64,000 bases of DNA from Pyrrhosoma nymphula (Eukaryota > Arthropoda > Insecta > Odonata > Coenagrionidae), in the NCBI GenBank assembly GCA_963573305.1, contig OY754336.1:19318699-19382698 (forward strand). Direction: 5' to 3'. The position numbers were made by a program, and so were the translations under genes. The notes under the pieces are model-generated. The model was not told where the DNA came from and ran no database searches. It was given only the letters and a program-made list of their open reading frames with translations. Shown here one piece after another: positions 24,010 to 37,800 of this stretch; position 1 is the stretch's first letter, and each line of letters begins with the position of its first letter.

Positions 24010-25700
24010 GACATTACGAATGCTACGTTTATTGAAATGAATAAATAATCAAATATTGACTCGATTTGGTTACAGGTTGCGGGACAATGTCTTTCGACAT
24101 TGGTCCTTCATAAGTTAGAGCGCTGTCAGCGAGCAATCCAATTTCGTATCAGTTACCTGATTGCCACATGCAACTCAACTTTACAGTTACATTATACGGA
24201 AAGAATTCCAGTGGTTACGAAGAATGTACGAAAAATAATGCCATAATTTCATTTCATATCGTACCGGAAAAATGTTTCTTTCCCTAATTTCGTACCAATG
24301 TACCTTGCCTACTCAAGGCTGAAATCATTTTGTACCGTAACATGCCGCACTGACACCTTTGATGATTCCGAAGATCGGGCAATTAAAAAATACAAATCAC
24401 GCGAAAAATTTATTTTTTTTGGAAAGAGATCTTCATCATCCTCCTCCCTCAAGTTCTTCACGTCACCCACCACAACTGCGAGATCTTCTCTCCTGCTTGT
24501 GTTACTCCACGAGTCAACCTCGTCATCGGAACAATCCTTCTCTTCCCTCCAGTTTCGCCCCAAAATGCCCTTCCCCGTTACGCGATAAACACGTGCGCTC
24601 CCTTCGTCTCGACCCACCGAGGAAGGGTCTCGTCTTCTCCCTTTTGCGAAAGACACACGCACCCGTCCATTTGCTCTGCATCCCGCAGAACACGGCCAGC
24701 AGTCGGCCGGAGATACTTAATATACAAAATCGTCGCGCGGTCCGCTCAGTAGTATCGGGTTACCTTGCCGCCTGGAAATGTTACGACGCGGCTGTGCCGA
24801 AGCCACGACAAGGGATCGGCCGCAAAAAAGTAAAAAAAAAGGACACGGACGCATTTCACGTAAATCATGCACTTTTTTCTTGCGGACGCGGGTGGAAGGA
24901 AGGAGGTGGACTTGCGCACGGGGTGGTAAAAGCAAGAATTAAATAAAAACGAGGTCACCGTAATTTCCCCGCTGGTGCGACCGACCAAAAGAGGAAAAAA
25001 TAGAGATGGTAAACGAGAAGACATACTCCCCCCGCATGAACGCAGCGGACTGGCGCTCCCGCGGTTAATAAACGCATCCAGCTTGACCCTGCCCTCCTCC
25101 CACTGTGCGCCTCCCCTGCACACCCCTCCCTCTCCTTATCCATCCACTCAGCATACGCCTCCCCCCCTGTAGCCCCCCTCCCAGCCCATCTCCTCTCGGC
25201 CCCGCCCACTCCCTACGTAATAATCCCCTCCGCTTTCCCTCCCTCCGCGTGCCGTCGACAACTTTGGAACATCGGTTGGAAGAAGAAGAAGAAGCTGAAT
25301 AAATAAAAGGCTAGTAGAAGCCGGGAGGGATGGGGAATAATAAAAAATAGATTTATGTTCGCGAGCATTTAAATGCATTACATGCTGGATCGGAAAATCC
25401 CTCCATTAACTTTTTGAAGGCGATACCATCTCCGAGCGAGGGGTAAAGGCATTTAAGGCTGTCAAAGAAAATAAATCACTACTCCACACTCCCCTCAACC
25501 CTCCTTCCCCATTGCTCTTTCCTCAAGTGATGCCTGGGCGCTCCAATTTTCTCTTCAGCCGTTGACACATCTCCCAGTGCCCAAGGACCGCGAGAGTGGG
25601 GACTGGAGAATGCCCCCCCTCCTCCCACCACCTCCCCCCTGCCCCCGTCCCTCTTCGCCCGCCCCTAGTCCGCCGCTGTCCCGGCGCCGCCGACCGCAAA
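24010..25700. other. AT-rich DNA passing into a pyrimidine-rich GC island
   Basis: From about 24420 the + strand becomes C/T-rich, strongest at 25080-25260 and 25480-25690 with CCTCCC/CCCCTC words. A 195-codon + frame (24359-24946) and 100-125-codon minus frames cross it. All are low-complexity or lack domains, so no gene is called. Confidence 0.5.
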
Positions 25701-28700
25701 CCGCTCTTTAACCTTCCATCCCCTGGCGCATGAAATATAGCGAGCGAGACTTCCTCCGACTGACCGCCGCTCATGACGACTGAATTTTTCTCGGAATCGT
25801 GGGCGCAAGCCCACCACGAGGAAAATGAGACCCTTTTTTCCCACCGAGTCCCACAACCAACCACCTCCATCACAATCATCATTATCATATCCCCAAGGGC
25901 AGTTAACCCCTGCCGTAATCAAACTAATAAGACGCAACTCGGGAGGTTTAAATATCTTTTTCCGTTACATATATATATATCCACAACTCTTTAAATAATA
26001 CCACAAGGGATGCATTCGTTCAACCGCGGCCCCTGATCCGCCTTTGATGTCGGCCCAGTCCGCTGGAGCAGTTATTTCGCAAGTTAGATTGACGCCGTAT
26101 GTGATGTGAATAATTTAAAGCCGCGCAGCGTGGATACCGGTAATTTCACAGAATGTTGCTTCGGTTGAGCAAGGGGAAAAATTAACTGTGGTGAAATAGG
26201 ATTAGAGGGAGGAGGCACACGCACCACCCCGAATACACTCTCCGAAATTAGGTGTGAGCGCGGACGGGCAGGCCAGTGCACTTGATGTGTCCGGGGTGGC
26301 GTGCATGAATACATGCATAAACTTCAACTCCTGCTAAGTGCTTTTTAATGTTTCATTAGGAATGCATGCTAAGACCTTAACATGGTTGCCCCTGCATACT
26401 TAGCGGGAGTGCCCGCAGTCATTTCAGAAACATGGAAAATTCCTCGTTAGGGGCGCAATGAGGCTTGCTTACTATTCCTATCCTTCATCGTCATAGGAGC
26501 GTAGCCAATGCCTTCAAGGAAGCACCTTACTTTCACTCCAACGGTATCAAAAGCCCTTGTACTTGGAGCGGGATGCAGGGGCTTTGTAATCACTGGGAGT
26601 TCATCCTATTTATAGAAAAATTTATTAATTGTTTGTTGTTAAGAGAATGCGACACATAATTAAGAATGGATTGAACATGTAGAATTAGTAAACGACTACT
26701 GCTGCAAAGAAGTCAATCCGTTTTAATTTCAACTTTCATTAAGAAACCGAATCCATAGGATAAGCAAAAGAAACTCTCCAATAACATATTTTTTCTCAGC
26801 TTTCTTTGTAAGGCGCCACAAACTCTGTTAAAACTTCTTATTGTTTGTTTATTACCTTGACTTTTCCAGTCTTTCCAATTAAAACCGTTCTATTTAGCGG
26901 ATAAATATTTTAAGCATACAAATTCACTAAATTTAAAATCCAAATAAGGCTGATTTTGTGATATTTTAGGTAGTGGATAAAACTGATTCTTCCGCGGAAA
27001 GGATGCAGTTGCTTTCTGAAGGCCAATTGGTGAGTCATTTCAAAATAGGTAAGTATAGAGCAGATCGCAGCTGTAACATGCTGCAGCAGATTTATACTCA
27101 TGCACTTGATCTGGACATGTTTTTCAATAATGGAATTACATGAAACGTTATTTTCTCAATAAGTGATTTTTTGGCCAACAAAGGGGGAACGGAGATGGTT
27201 TCTTTCCATTGCGTGATTTGTATTGGGATAATTGTTGCCTGCCGATTTCTTAGGGTGCCACTCATTTACAACAGATCGGCAATCGTCCTAGGTTTTCATA
27301 GTTGTGCTATTCATAAATTTGCGATGCTCTATTGTTGTTAGGATTTACTATGACGCCGATTATATAATAAATAGGTAATAACGTTTTGAAGACATCGCAA
27401 ATTGATATCTAAGGTATACAAGATTCTGTGACGGCAAGGTCATTGACTAACTGCATTGTGAGCTGAATTGGGCTGCCATTGCTATTTTGCATAGGGTTTT
27501 GTCTTCTGCTGCGAAAGTGAGATGAAGAAAACAAAATGTCTTCTTTTCTTGAAGGCTCACAGCCCGTTCTGTACCAATTCATTATCCTCTAAAAGCATTC
27601 TTTCCAGCTCTCCAAATTGGCATTTTTTCCCTTACTAAGCACTGATCTCTCGATAAATCTCCCATTCCATTTACATGCTCTTTCCAAATATTTCATCTCT
27701 ATTAAGCCCATGTGTTAATCGCAGTTATTTTTTATTCCTCTTTCATATTGTTATTGCTTATTCGATGTTTTCTTGTCCTACCAATTGAAATGATGTAAGT
27801 GTCTTGTTATCAGGTGTGTGGTAGGATGCGCAAATGAAATACTTTGCGTGGCCGCATTTATTTCACCGTCGCCAAGCTCTTCACAGACCCACTCTTCTTG
27901 TTCATCTTCATCTTTACGAAAATTTATTAATGTTTTTTTAAGGAAAATTTATAACTATTCGTTTAGAATACGTTACTAAAGGTAATTATTATGTATACAT
28001 ACATATATCAAACCTTACATGCTAGAGGAAAACCTGGAAGTATATCCAAAGTAATTTTAATTTCCTTCCACCGGCACTCAATCCCACTTTGTCCGAAAGG
28101 CATCTACGGGTCTCTGAAACCAGATTTTCGACTGAATTTGTTAACAGGAGTAGTAGGTCACCTCATAAGGTTAAAAAAATATGAAAGTACACTTTACAAC
28201 TCCGGTACACAACTTTAATGTAGTCGATAACTATGCACCTCTCCCGTTCGAATTATTTACGAATAAGAGTTTCGTATCACACCCTTTATCCTACTTGGCC
28301 CATCGTCTCCACCCACCACCATCTCTGTGATAGCTTCGCATTTCTTACATATTTCTAACGCAATATAAGTCTGTTTTTCTTCCAAAATAGAGGAAATTCA
28401 AGTCGGGATCGCAGCTGAGAATAACACATGGACACTTGCATTGTGGATACGGTCACGTTAATGCAAAATTAAAATCAATTCACATTTCCCCGCAATTTTC
28501 ACTTCTGATACCAATATCACAATGCGTAAAAGTGTTATAAGTGTATGAGCTAATCCTTGAAGGTACGCTATGAATTATGTGAATCTAATAAAAAGCCATT
28601 ACATTAGCATTGCGTTATTGTTGCTGAATGCCTTAATACCTATAAAATTTCTCACTCAGAAAGAAGACATCTCGATCATTTTATCACAAAGGGGATCCCG

Positions 28701-29795
28701 AAATTTCAATTAGCACAAGCACTATCAAACAGCAGGCATATGGACGTGCAATCCTGTGATTAGATAGGCCGTTTCCTACACTCCAGAAAAGCTCAAGAAA
28801 TAAGCAAAAGCTCTAAGCGAACGGAAGACTATCTAGCGATGACATCATCGATAGTTCGGAGCGCTGTAGCACCAACCAACGCGCCAACGCGCGTCGGCGG
28901 AAATGCCATTTTAGCCTGGTTTCAAAATTTATCGGCCACGAATATTTTCGTGTTTTGTGAGACACAGCAAGAGCGGAAGAGGGGGTTTAAATATAGCTTA
29001 CGGGAGGGAATTAATGAGTGAGGTATCTGTTCGCAGTATAGAGATATATAACGTGAATTTTTTTCACCCGTCCGCGGGGCAAGACGACGCTGCTGGTTGA
29101 ATCGAAAGATGGCCACGGGAAAGCGTTTTACCGGAGGTTTTCCCTCGGGTAATTGCGGGGAGGAATCAGTTTTCGAGATGGCTCCGGTATATTACCTCGG
29201 TTGGTTCGTCGCTCCAAGTGGTCGTAATTCACGGAAGTAGAATTGGGGGTAGGAGGGAGAGGAGAAGGGGGTGAGCACACCCTGGGAAAGGGATTCAATT
29301 AATTCGCCCGAAATCCCACCCTGCGCTCCGCCTATGTCCCTCCAATTCCGTGATATTTATTTAACCAGCCAATCGTCCTCCTCTCCACCTCTTTTCCTCG
29401 CTGCTCGACTGTTTCCCAACGGTGGCGCACCATTGTCACACGGACTGAGCTCAGGATGGCTGAGGAGAAATGCCCGAGTCAGAAAAAATGAATTCAAACT
29501 ACAGAAGCATGATCAATTAGGGAATTTCACCTCCATTTCCCCATTTAACTCCCTCTGTGATTCTAAACGGTGCCGTGCAACGAAAACGGTTCCTGCTTCC
29601 TCCGATCCGTATCGTTCAATAATAATAATTAACAAAAAAATAACTCTGTGCGAACGGTGGAGGCAGTTGTACGTTCCCCTCTCCCCCCGGGTGGCGCGCA
29701 AACGAGGAGAGGAAAGTTTTTTGAGATACTGTGGTTGCTATATTTATCTTTTTTAAAGACTCACGTCCAATGTAGCAGGTAGACACATGCCAGAA
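25700..29795. other. non-coding DNA, no gene recognised
   Basis: Mostly AT-rich with a short ATATAT run near 25968 and a more CpG-containing stretch at 28820-29300. Frames of 60-80 codons show no motif. Confidence 0.55.
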
Positions 29796-29798
29796 CCA

Positions 29799-29822
29799 CC
29801 TCTCTCTCTCTCTCTCTCTCTC
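29799..29822. repeat. (CT)n microsatellite
   Basis: Twelve CT dinucleotides, uninterrupted. Confidence 0.9.
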
Positions 29823-31985
29823 GATTCTCTCGTGTACGATTGCGATCGAACTCAAGCTTCCAATTACAATGAGCAGTATCACTTTTTATTCACTTTTACT
29901 CGGCAATCCTTGTTTTTTTTCAGCTTGATTTGATTCCGGAGGAGTTGACGTATAACTGTTGCGTGTGACAGCGTGGGCTTTCTGAACTCCAGACACGCGT
30001 TCTCGCCTTCCCTCACCGCAGCAGAAAGTGCAGATGCCGAGGGAGGGTTATTAAACGATCAATTCTTGATAAGGTCAGTAGGCACGTGCATAACATCCAA
30101 TGGTACGAAAAACAAGTCTAAGCATGCCCAAAACTGCTTCAGAAAGCATTTAATTTCTTAATAAAAATAGCTTTAGAATCTTGACACGATAACACTCCAA
30201 AGCGAATGATAATCCCCTGCCACACTCCTCTGTAGCGGCAAACAGTATCATGAAATAGCTTCAAAATGACACAGATGTGGATACCACACGGTAGTGCAAT
30301 AAGTCGAAGTCAAACAGTTTTTTATTAAAGACCGACAGAGTAGCAAACGCAGAAAAGTTTTCATCTAGCAATGAAAAAATGATACCGTTGAAAAATATAC
30401 TTTTTCTAAACTAACGTCAGATATTATTGCAAGTTAAACTCAAAGAAGAGCATTCAGCCAACACTTTTCGTGTTATAGAGGATTGATTTACTTTGCATAC
30501 GTAAGAATTGGATTTACATTTCTTTTTATAAACTGGATCATGGCACAAGACTAAATAAGACTATAAAAACGATTGTGAAGCAGGACTGGAGAGGAGGAAG
30601 TATCTTGTTGAGCAATTACCCTATAGAGGAGCTACACTGTCAAATAGATGACATTATTCGAATTTTGGAGTTTTCTATTCGATCAACAGGCCATAATGTT
30701 TGTTCTCTACACGAAATATTTTGATTTTCAAATATTTTTATCGGGCGATTGTCATTTTACGCTAACGGTTGTTCATTTCAAAGAATCACCGAGTCCTCAC
30801 AGCACTTCATTAAATGTTTAAGCCACATGAAGATAAGCCTATCGGTGAAGCGAAGGTAGCAATATGATTTCGATTTTCCGCAAATGAAAACAAAAATAAT
30901 ACAATGTCTATTTATGTTCGTTGAAACTCAAAGGGATTATTTCATTGAATGGAATATGGTTTGAGCAGCACATTTAAGCATGACACGAAGTGGCTAGCAA
31001 ATCAAATCACTACGTCCTGAAGAAGATATTGTCCTAGCGAACCAGGCTTTTATTTCTAAGAGGCGGGAAACTGTTTTGCTCCCTAAACCGATAACATGCT
31101 AAAGGCAAAATGACTAGCGTGACCGCTTTCTTCCAAATCAAGATGTCTTGCGCTGCTATCACAATCGCGGCGTGACGTTTTTATTCGCCATCATTCATTA
31201 TTATCCTTTAATCACCTTCGGATTAGCGGCAAGCTGACGTAAATTTGGGGTTCGGACACTAAAGAAAAAAGCGTATAGAGCGAAATTACCGATTCTTGAG
31301 AGATGGAATCTAAACTTCCAAGGAATAACTTTCTCCGAACGGTAATTCTCACCCCTGATCGAAACTGCTTCACCCCTTCCCTTCAAGAGATGGCAGAATA
31401 AAGAGATGAATAATGCCACAGAGAGAGAGAAGCCGGGAAGTATTCTAGTATCCGGGCACTCACTGAACAAATTTCTGAACATTGTGATATGCTGTGAACT
31501 ATAGGCATTCAATTGTATGCCATCCTGTATATAGATGCATAGATACAGCTGGATAAAGCTACACCCCTCGGTAAGGCAAATATTTATTCTATTTAACGAT
31601 ATAAGTGGCTAGTTAACTTAATGGCTTCAAATTTCACACTATGATTTAAAATTCTAAAATACCTACTCCATTTATCTTGCTATATTTCAAAATGTGAAAC
31701 GCTCTTTTACAGGATCATCCAAGAGCGACAACAGCTCGGACATCGTCCTAACTAAAACTTTTCTAATATACTATTTTCACAACACTTTGTAGCCACCAAC
31801 TATGGTTTCAATAATGTGAATGATTATCATTTTATTACCTGGATGATAACTAAATTGCCGGAAGCATGGTTAGTGGATCAAAGAGCATGAAAAGTATAAA
31901 GTTGTTTCGATATAATACTAATATCATGAATTTACACAAAGTGGCAACACGAAATGGTCTAAGGTCATTGTAATTAAAAACTATG
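29823..31985. other. AT-rich non-coding DNA
   Basis: No gene or recognised repeat. A motif near 31018-31042 (CCTGAAGAAGATATTGTCC, then TAGCGAAC) weakly resembles the hammerhead-like motifs seen elsewhere. Confidence 0.55.
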
Positions 31986-31987
31986 AA

Positions 31988-32144
31988 CATTATTTCATTT
32001 TACTTAGCCTTAAAGTAGAAGATGCCTCCTGGATGAGGGGTGAAACGTTGTACATGATGTAACCAAACTCGAAGGAACCCAATTTTAAAATGAAGCAATT
32101 AAATAGATTTCGCGGAAACCTGAAGAATACTATAAGCATTATTT
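31988..32144 (+). mobile_element. 3' tail of a Penelope-like element, 141 bp between 8-bp direct repeats
   Basis: GATGCCTCCTGGATGAGG followed by GGTGAAACGTTG at 32021-32050 is a hammerhead-like stem-loop with the GAAACG end typical of the other copies. About 67 nt downstream lies TTCGCGGAAACCTGAAGAA at 32109-32127, matching the tails of the two foldback elements and, more loosely, the end of the PLE at 55.2 kb. CATTATTT occurs at 31988-31995 and 32137-32144, a possible target-site duplication. No endonuclease or RT coding sequence is present, as expected for a severe 5' truncation. Confidence 0.55.
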
Positions 32145-34605
32145 ATGACATAAGAAAGGGGAAGATGAAAGTGTAGTGAGACTAGCGTCATCAGCAATCG
32201 TGCGTATTAGTCAAATCAGTCAGCGATGGGGTGGAATCTTTCTTTTCGTGCGAAAATTTGCACTTTTTTTTCCAATCGTGTCGACGATTTCTTCTTTACC
32301 ACTTACATCATGCAGGATCACATACTCATTAGACATGCGAGCACTGGGAAAGTAGAATAAGTCCTAAAGATGTTGAAGAGTTCGAACTAACACCAGCTGA
32401 CTCGGAACTCTACAAGACGGAAAACGACGCCGGTACTCGGCGATAGCAGTAGAAGTCTTGCCATCGTAAACCGATTCAGGTAAACCGCATCTTCATACTC
32501 AGCATTACTAAACTCATGATATTCATGCATATTATTTATGAGTGAACTATACTGATTAAAGTCGGGTGGATTAATTATTTCAATCAGTTTCATGAGCAAT
32601 AAATGCCAACGCACGTGACAGACAATCGTTCCATTCGGATAATCGCCGCTTGAGGCTTTTGTTAACGCTGAGTTACTTACTTTCCTCATCCCTCAAGACC
32701 ACCTCCATCCCAGTTTCAGTGACTGATTACACCTATGAATAAATTCAAATGGAAATACGTAAGCTTCAATTGATTAGTCTTATTACCTTTCGGATAGAAG
32801 AATTTCGCTGGCATAAGAAAGGTGAAATTATTAAGTAAAACTTAAGACAGGTTTTTACTTCATAAATATTAGTGGAAGTCACTGCTTTTTTGCACTTTCA
32901 CGTACTTCGCTGTTATAGCGTTGTCACGGCTCGGCAACTAAGGAATTTGGACTCCTTGTGTACCAGGAAAAATATACTTAATATCACTTCGCCCATCACC
33001 TTTTGAAGTATTGGGAGGTTTTTCCTGAATCACCCTGTAAAATTCAGCAGTCCAGAATTCAAACCCACGTCTGCTGCTACTGAATTCATGGCCAATCACC
33101 AAGAAATGCTCTAATTCTAAACACTTATGTCTACTTTACAGATGCTGAAAAGTGGAAAATGAAAAAAGACTTTAGCCTTATCTGAATGCATAGAATAATC
33201 TCACATATTCCATTTGAAAGAAAAAAAATGAATTTCTTTCAGAATACCAACAGTCATTCCGGTTATTACCGGCTAGAATTTTATAGTAGCGGTTGATTCT
33301 TTTCTGGGAAACCCCAAGTTCAACCAAATATTGCGTCTTATTAACAAGTTCAAATATACTAAATTTGCACATACGCTGGTGGATAAACGAGGAATTAGCT
33401 ATTACTTGGTGATAGTATCCTCGATCAATACACATGACTTCTCGCCACCGTAGATAAGGGAGAAGGTCAGATGGAGCAAGCAAAACCCAGTGAAAAAACT
33501 ACGAAGCTCTTCATTTCATCGTAAGGAGCGATCTAATTTCCAAGGTGAGACGTTCTTTTTCGCATATATCATTAATAAAGAAAAGATGACTAAGAAGAAC
33601 TAAGAAGCGGTTCAGCGTTATTTATTCCCGTGTTATCGCTTTTGCCGAAGGCTACTGCAATCATGCAACAGGCCCGGATATTTTAGAGCACGGAATCTCT
33701 CAGCGACCTGAAAACAAAAGTGCAAGATCAATTTTAGAAGGATACGATGACTTAGATGTAGAATTGAGTAATGCATTAGAAGATACAGGTATTACGAAGT
33801 AATTACCGGAGTTCGCCTTTTTCGTCACAAGTGAAGCAGACGTGAAAGAGAGAGATTTAGAGATTTCAAGACTTCATATGCAAGGCAAGAAAGAAGAACA
33901 AATAATACGTCATAGATGTAACAAAAACATATTCAGTCTGATTATATTTTATACATGATAATAATAATTAAAAATGTATAAAATATAATTTAAAGTTTAA
34001 AATAAATACTGCGGTTTGAATTAGAGGAGCCACGTCAAATGAATTTAAAAATTGTATGTGTGTCAGAGAACCGACAGTTTCTCTCGAACTTAGGAGGGAA
34101 AAAATACGGAGAGAAGAATGGAAATGAGAAGGGACATGGCATCTCCAATTATTCCAATCTTTCCAGTTTTCATTTCTCTTCATCTCTCTCCACCGCACAA
34201 TTACTTTTCTTTCGTTTGCATCCCCGAAAGCGCCAATGTCCTCCTCCCCTATCGCCCACGCAGCAACGCCGCAAAGACAGAGCACCACCCGACTCTCTGC
34301 CCATCCTCGGCCACCTCCATCACTGCAATCCATGCCCACCCCCGAAAAACCCCCCGTTTTTCTCTCTTTCTCCAAACTTCCCAAGCCTCGCCTCTTCCCC
34401 TCTCCTCTCGGCTGCACCCTCTCCTAAAATTCTACGCGATCTCTTCACTGGCGGATCTGAAGCCCACCGAATTTCAAATTCACCTCCCGTCCTCCCTCGC
34501 CCCCTTCTTCGCCAACCCGCCTCTCTGACAGACCACCGCACGCTTCATTCTCCCCTATTCCTTCCCTACCTCATTGCCCATTCTCTTTTCCTCGCGATCT
34601 GGGGA
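32145..34605. other. AT-rich DNA with a small C-rich island
   Basis: The island covers about 34150-34560 and is pyrimidine-rich on +, with long compositional frames on both strands. An open stretch without ATG at 33590-33802 (70 codons, beginning LRRTKKRFSVIYSR) is not recognised. Nothing else stands out. Confidence 0.5.
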
Positions 34606-34609
34606 TCGT

Positions 34610-34800
34610 GTAAGTGATGGCTATAGTACTTGCTTCCCAACCCGTGGGGGCCCGGGTCCAAATACTGGTAGCGTTTGTCGTGCAATCCCGATCCCAACAA
34701 CCGATGAAGAGCACTTCAAGTGAAGTTCTCCGTTAGATGGGTGGTTAAACTGAGGTCCCTTTGGCATCTTTCGCTAACAAGGAGACTTAGCGTGACTTAT
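34610..34800 (+). mobile_element. long tRNA-derived SINE, family with TTAAACTGxxGxCCC tail domain
   Basis: The tRNA-like head (GATGGCTATAGTACTTGC ... CCCGGGTCCAAATACTGG) is followed by CAATCCCGATCCCAAC, GAAGAGCACTTC, and GGTTAAACTGAGGTCCC then TTTGGCATC. The same ordered blocks occur in the copies at 60.37-60.57 kb (minus) and 60.86-61.07 kb (plus), which defines a family of about 200 bp. A tail with GxCGTTAAAC and CCCTTGGCG resembles a conserved SINE 3' domain, but I cannot name the family without a search. Confidence 0.6.
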
Positions 34801-34804
34801 GTTC

Positions 34805-37800
34805 GGGATCCAAACGAGGCAATTATTTTCTGAAACTATAGAGAGAATGCGGGAAAAGTGTCAGGGCTTTCTTCCACATAGGCTGGGGTTCGAGAGAAAA
34901 ACGCTATTAAAGAATCTTATATCCTCCGTATAAATCCTTTAAAGTTCACGCCTCTCTCTACAGAGCACGTAGCCCAGTACTATGGTCTACGCTGTCAATG
35001 ACTTGAATCTACCTCACGCATGTTATATCACAGAAGTTTTTGATATTATGAATTATTTTTATAATACTGTATCACTTTTAGCATGCATTTTGTAGCTTAA
35101 GAGCAAACAAAAAGAGACATTGATCGAGATTTCCAGAAAATGACCATTTAAAGAATGTACGTTTACTTTGAGGTTAAGCATAGGAACTATTCACAATGAA
35201 AAATTGGAAAATTTATGCATAATAGCAGTGTTATTTTTCTTGAAATTGGAATGGTGAAGGCTTGTGCATTGGAACCACATTCCTTGGGGCAGCTTTCAAG
35301 CCATGATGGTATGAGTGTCATTGTATTAATTTACTAATGCCTTATGAGGTGCAAATTAAGAGAACTGTCGTGTGCAGAGAAAGTCATACAGATTGGGTGA
35401 ACTTTGCACCCTGGGTGAATCAATTCCGTTTTGGCAATTGCACCGAAGGCAGTAGGCTGACATCGAAAAAGTCCGGCTAAAATTCTAAAGGTGCTGTGTT
35501 TACCTAGCGGATGTGGAAACTTCGCATGATCATTTTCCAATGATTGATGCATGAGATGACTCATGCCATTTATTTCCGTTTTTTTTTGCATTAACAATAT
35601 CCGAGGACTCAAAGTTGATGAATCCTGCAAGAAAATGCAAAGAAATTTTGTTTGAATATCACCAAGGTGGTATAGAACCTATTGATGTTAAACTGTGGAA
35701 TAAAAATGGCAGTGGCCAATAAAACTGTTTTTCAAATGACTCTCTATACATTTTATGTTTTCCACAATAGAAAGGCGGAGACTATTTTTAGTAATTTTTA
35801 CGCAATAAATTAGAGAAATATTTGACTTCAACACCGAAAAACACAATGATAGTTTACACATAAGACACTTGGAAGTCTTCAGGGAGTGATTTCAAAGAGA
35901 TTAGCTGCCACCGTTTGAGACCCAGGAAAAAATTCGATTCTTCTGATTTGTGGCGTAGTGAGGCCCACAAAGTCTGTCTACGTCAACGCTAGGTGGTTTT
36001 ACGTACAGGCAATGCTGTGTAGCAACGGCCACGGCAGGTGTGAGTAAAGCGAGTACTCTGGACATTCATCTATGAGTCATGGGGCTGAAAAGTTGCAGTG
36101 CAATGAATAAAGTTACAGGGCTAGAAAACGATAATGCTTCTTCTTATACAGTAGGAAAGGAAGTATACAGTACGCTGCGGTTTACTAGACTCAGCATTAA
36201 AACTAATGACAATGAAGCAAAGTGGATAGTTAAGATCAAAGAAATCGCCACAAAAACGTCATGCCGCTAATTGTTCCTAGCGCACTCCGAAAAAAACAGT
36301 GTGCGATTCTTTGAAATATATCAAGTAATAATTACTTGAAATACTATGCGCTTCTTTCTGATACACCTCTATTTCCTTAACTTATGAATACATACACTTA
36401 CACAAAAGTAAATATTGTAACTAGATATATAAAGAAACAAAAAAGATCAATAACAACAAACTATAGCTATTAAGCAGAGAAATGCACCCGAACTATAATT
36501 CATTCAAGACCTTCGATTGTGCTGCAAATTCTCGATTTCAAAGTCACATATAAATATAAGAGTACTATGGCAATTAATAGCACTCACCTGACTTAGATTT
36601 TACTTCTTTTTTACACATTCATGTTTAGAATTGAGTCAAAGTTATGAAATAATATAATATGAAGTCATGCTTTTGGAATCTCATTGAGAAACTCCTCTCC
36701 TACGTAAATTTCGAGAAAAGGCGTGGGTTAAATTAACTTACAAAAAAAAGATTTTTCGTTCATTCCTTCCTTCAATACCTTTTAAGGTACGCTCTCAGAG
36801 GTTATATTCCGTTGAGATGAGAAAAAAAATATTCGATGAATTGCATACATATCATCCAGGATTTATGGCGGCACGAGGAAGACAGGAGCAAGGAGGGGTC
36901 CAGGATCTAAATTTTATGAGCTTCTTACTTCCGCGTGTTTGACTAATTATTTTATTCCTTTTTTCCTCCTGGTCTTCAAACTTAGCACAACGCTTTACCT
37001 CCTTCATTTTCCCTTTTTGGGGAATTGGAAGGTGCTCAAAGTAAATTTCAACTTAGCTTCACAGTGAAAAGTAGCGCCGATATGTTTCGCCAATGTATCA
37101 CTGAAATAAGTAAGCCGACGCACTCAAACGGATATGCCCTCCTTTCCATCGTAGGAGCGTCATGACTCGACATCGTCACAGGTCACCCCATCCCTTTTGT
37201 GATCATTCAGTTTTATTTCCGATAGATTCCCTTCGATGACTCACAACTCGTCTAAGTTCACCTCTCCTTGGACATTACGAGAATATGAGGACCTGAACTC
37301 TTCTTTTTTTTACGCACATCATACGATTTCCGATGCAGTCGATCGAGCGATTTCGTGGAATCATTTCCCGCGTTTAATACCGCCGCCCCAGCAATCACAA
37401 AGTCTCGTCGAGGTAATATCCTTTTCTCGACGGGTGTGGATGATGTATGCTTTCGAAGGAAAAGTATTTCGTAATATGTCCATGCTCCCGCCGAAATCTT
37501 TGCGACGGTGTCAGGGATGGGATGTGCCTTGTAGAATAAAAAATGGAGGAATATGCGTATATTACGGAAGTTTTCTTCATTCTTCTCCGTCCATGCTCTT
37601 CGAGTTTTGGTGAGATATTGTGATCTATGAGGTCGGAGTTCACCCTTGGACCACCTTCTGCCATCCACATGCTGCTCTACTCCCCCTCAACCCTCCTCTT
37701 CCCCCAAGTCCTTCCAGCCCCAGCGCCCCTAATGTGAATCCCCAGCGCCTATACTTTTTTCAACATATGGTTGTCCGGCAGTAGGGGCCGCGAAAAAAAA

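Noticed and set aside
24359..24946. 195-codon + strand frame
   Set aside because: It spans the edge of a pyrimidine-rich island, has no domain, and begins in AT-rich sequence with a different character.
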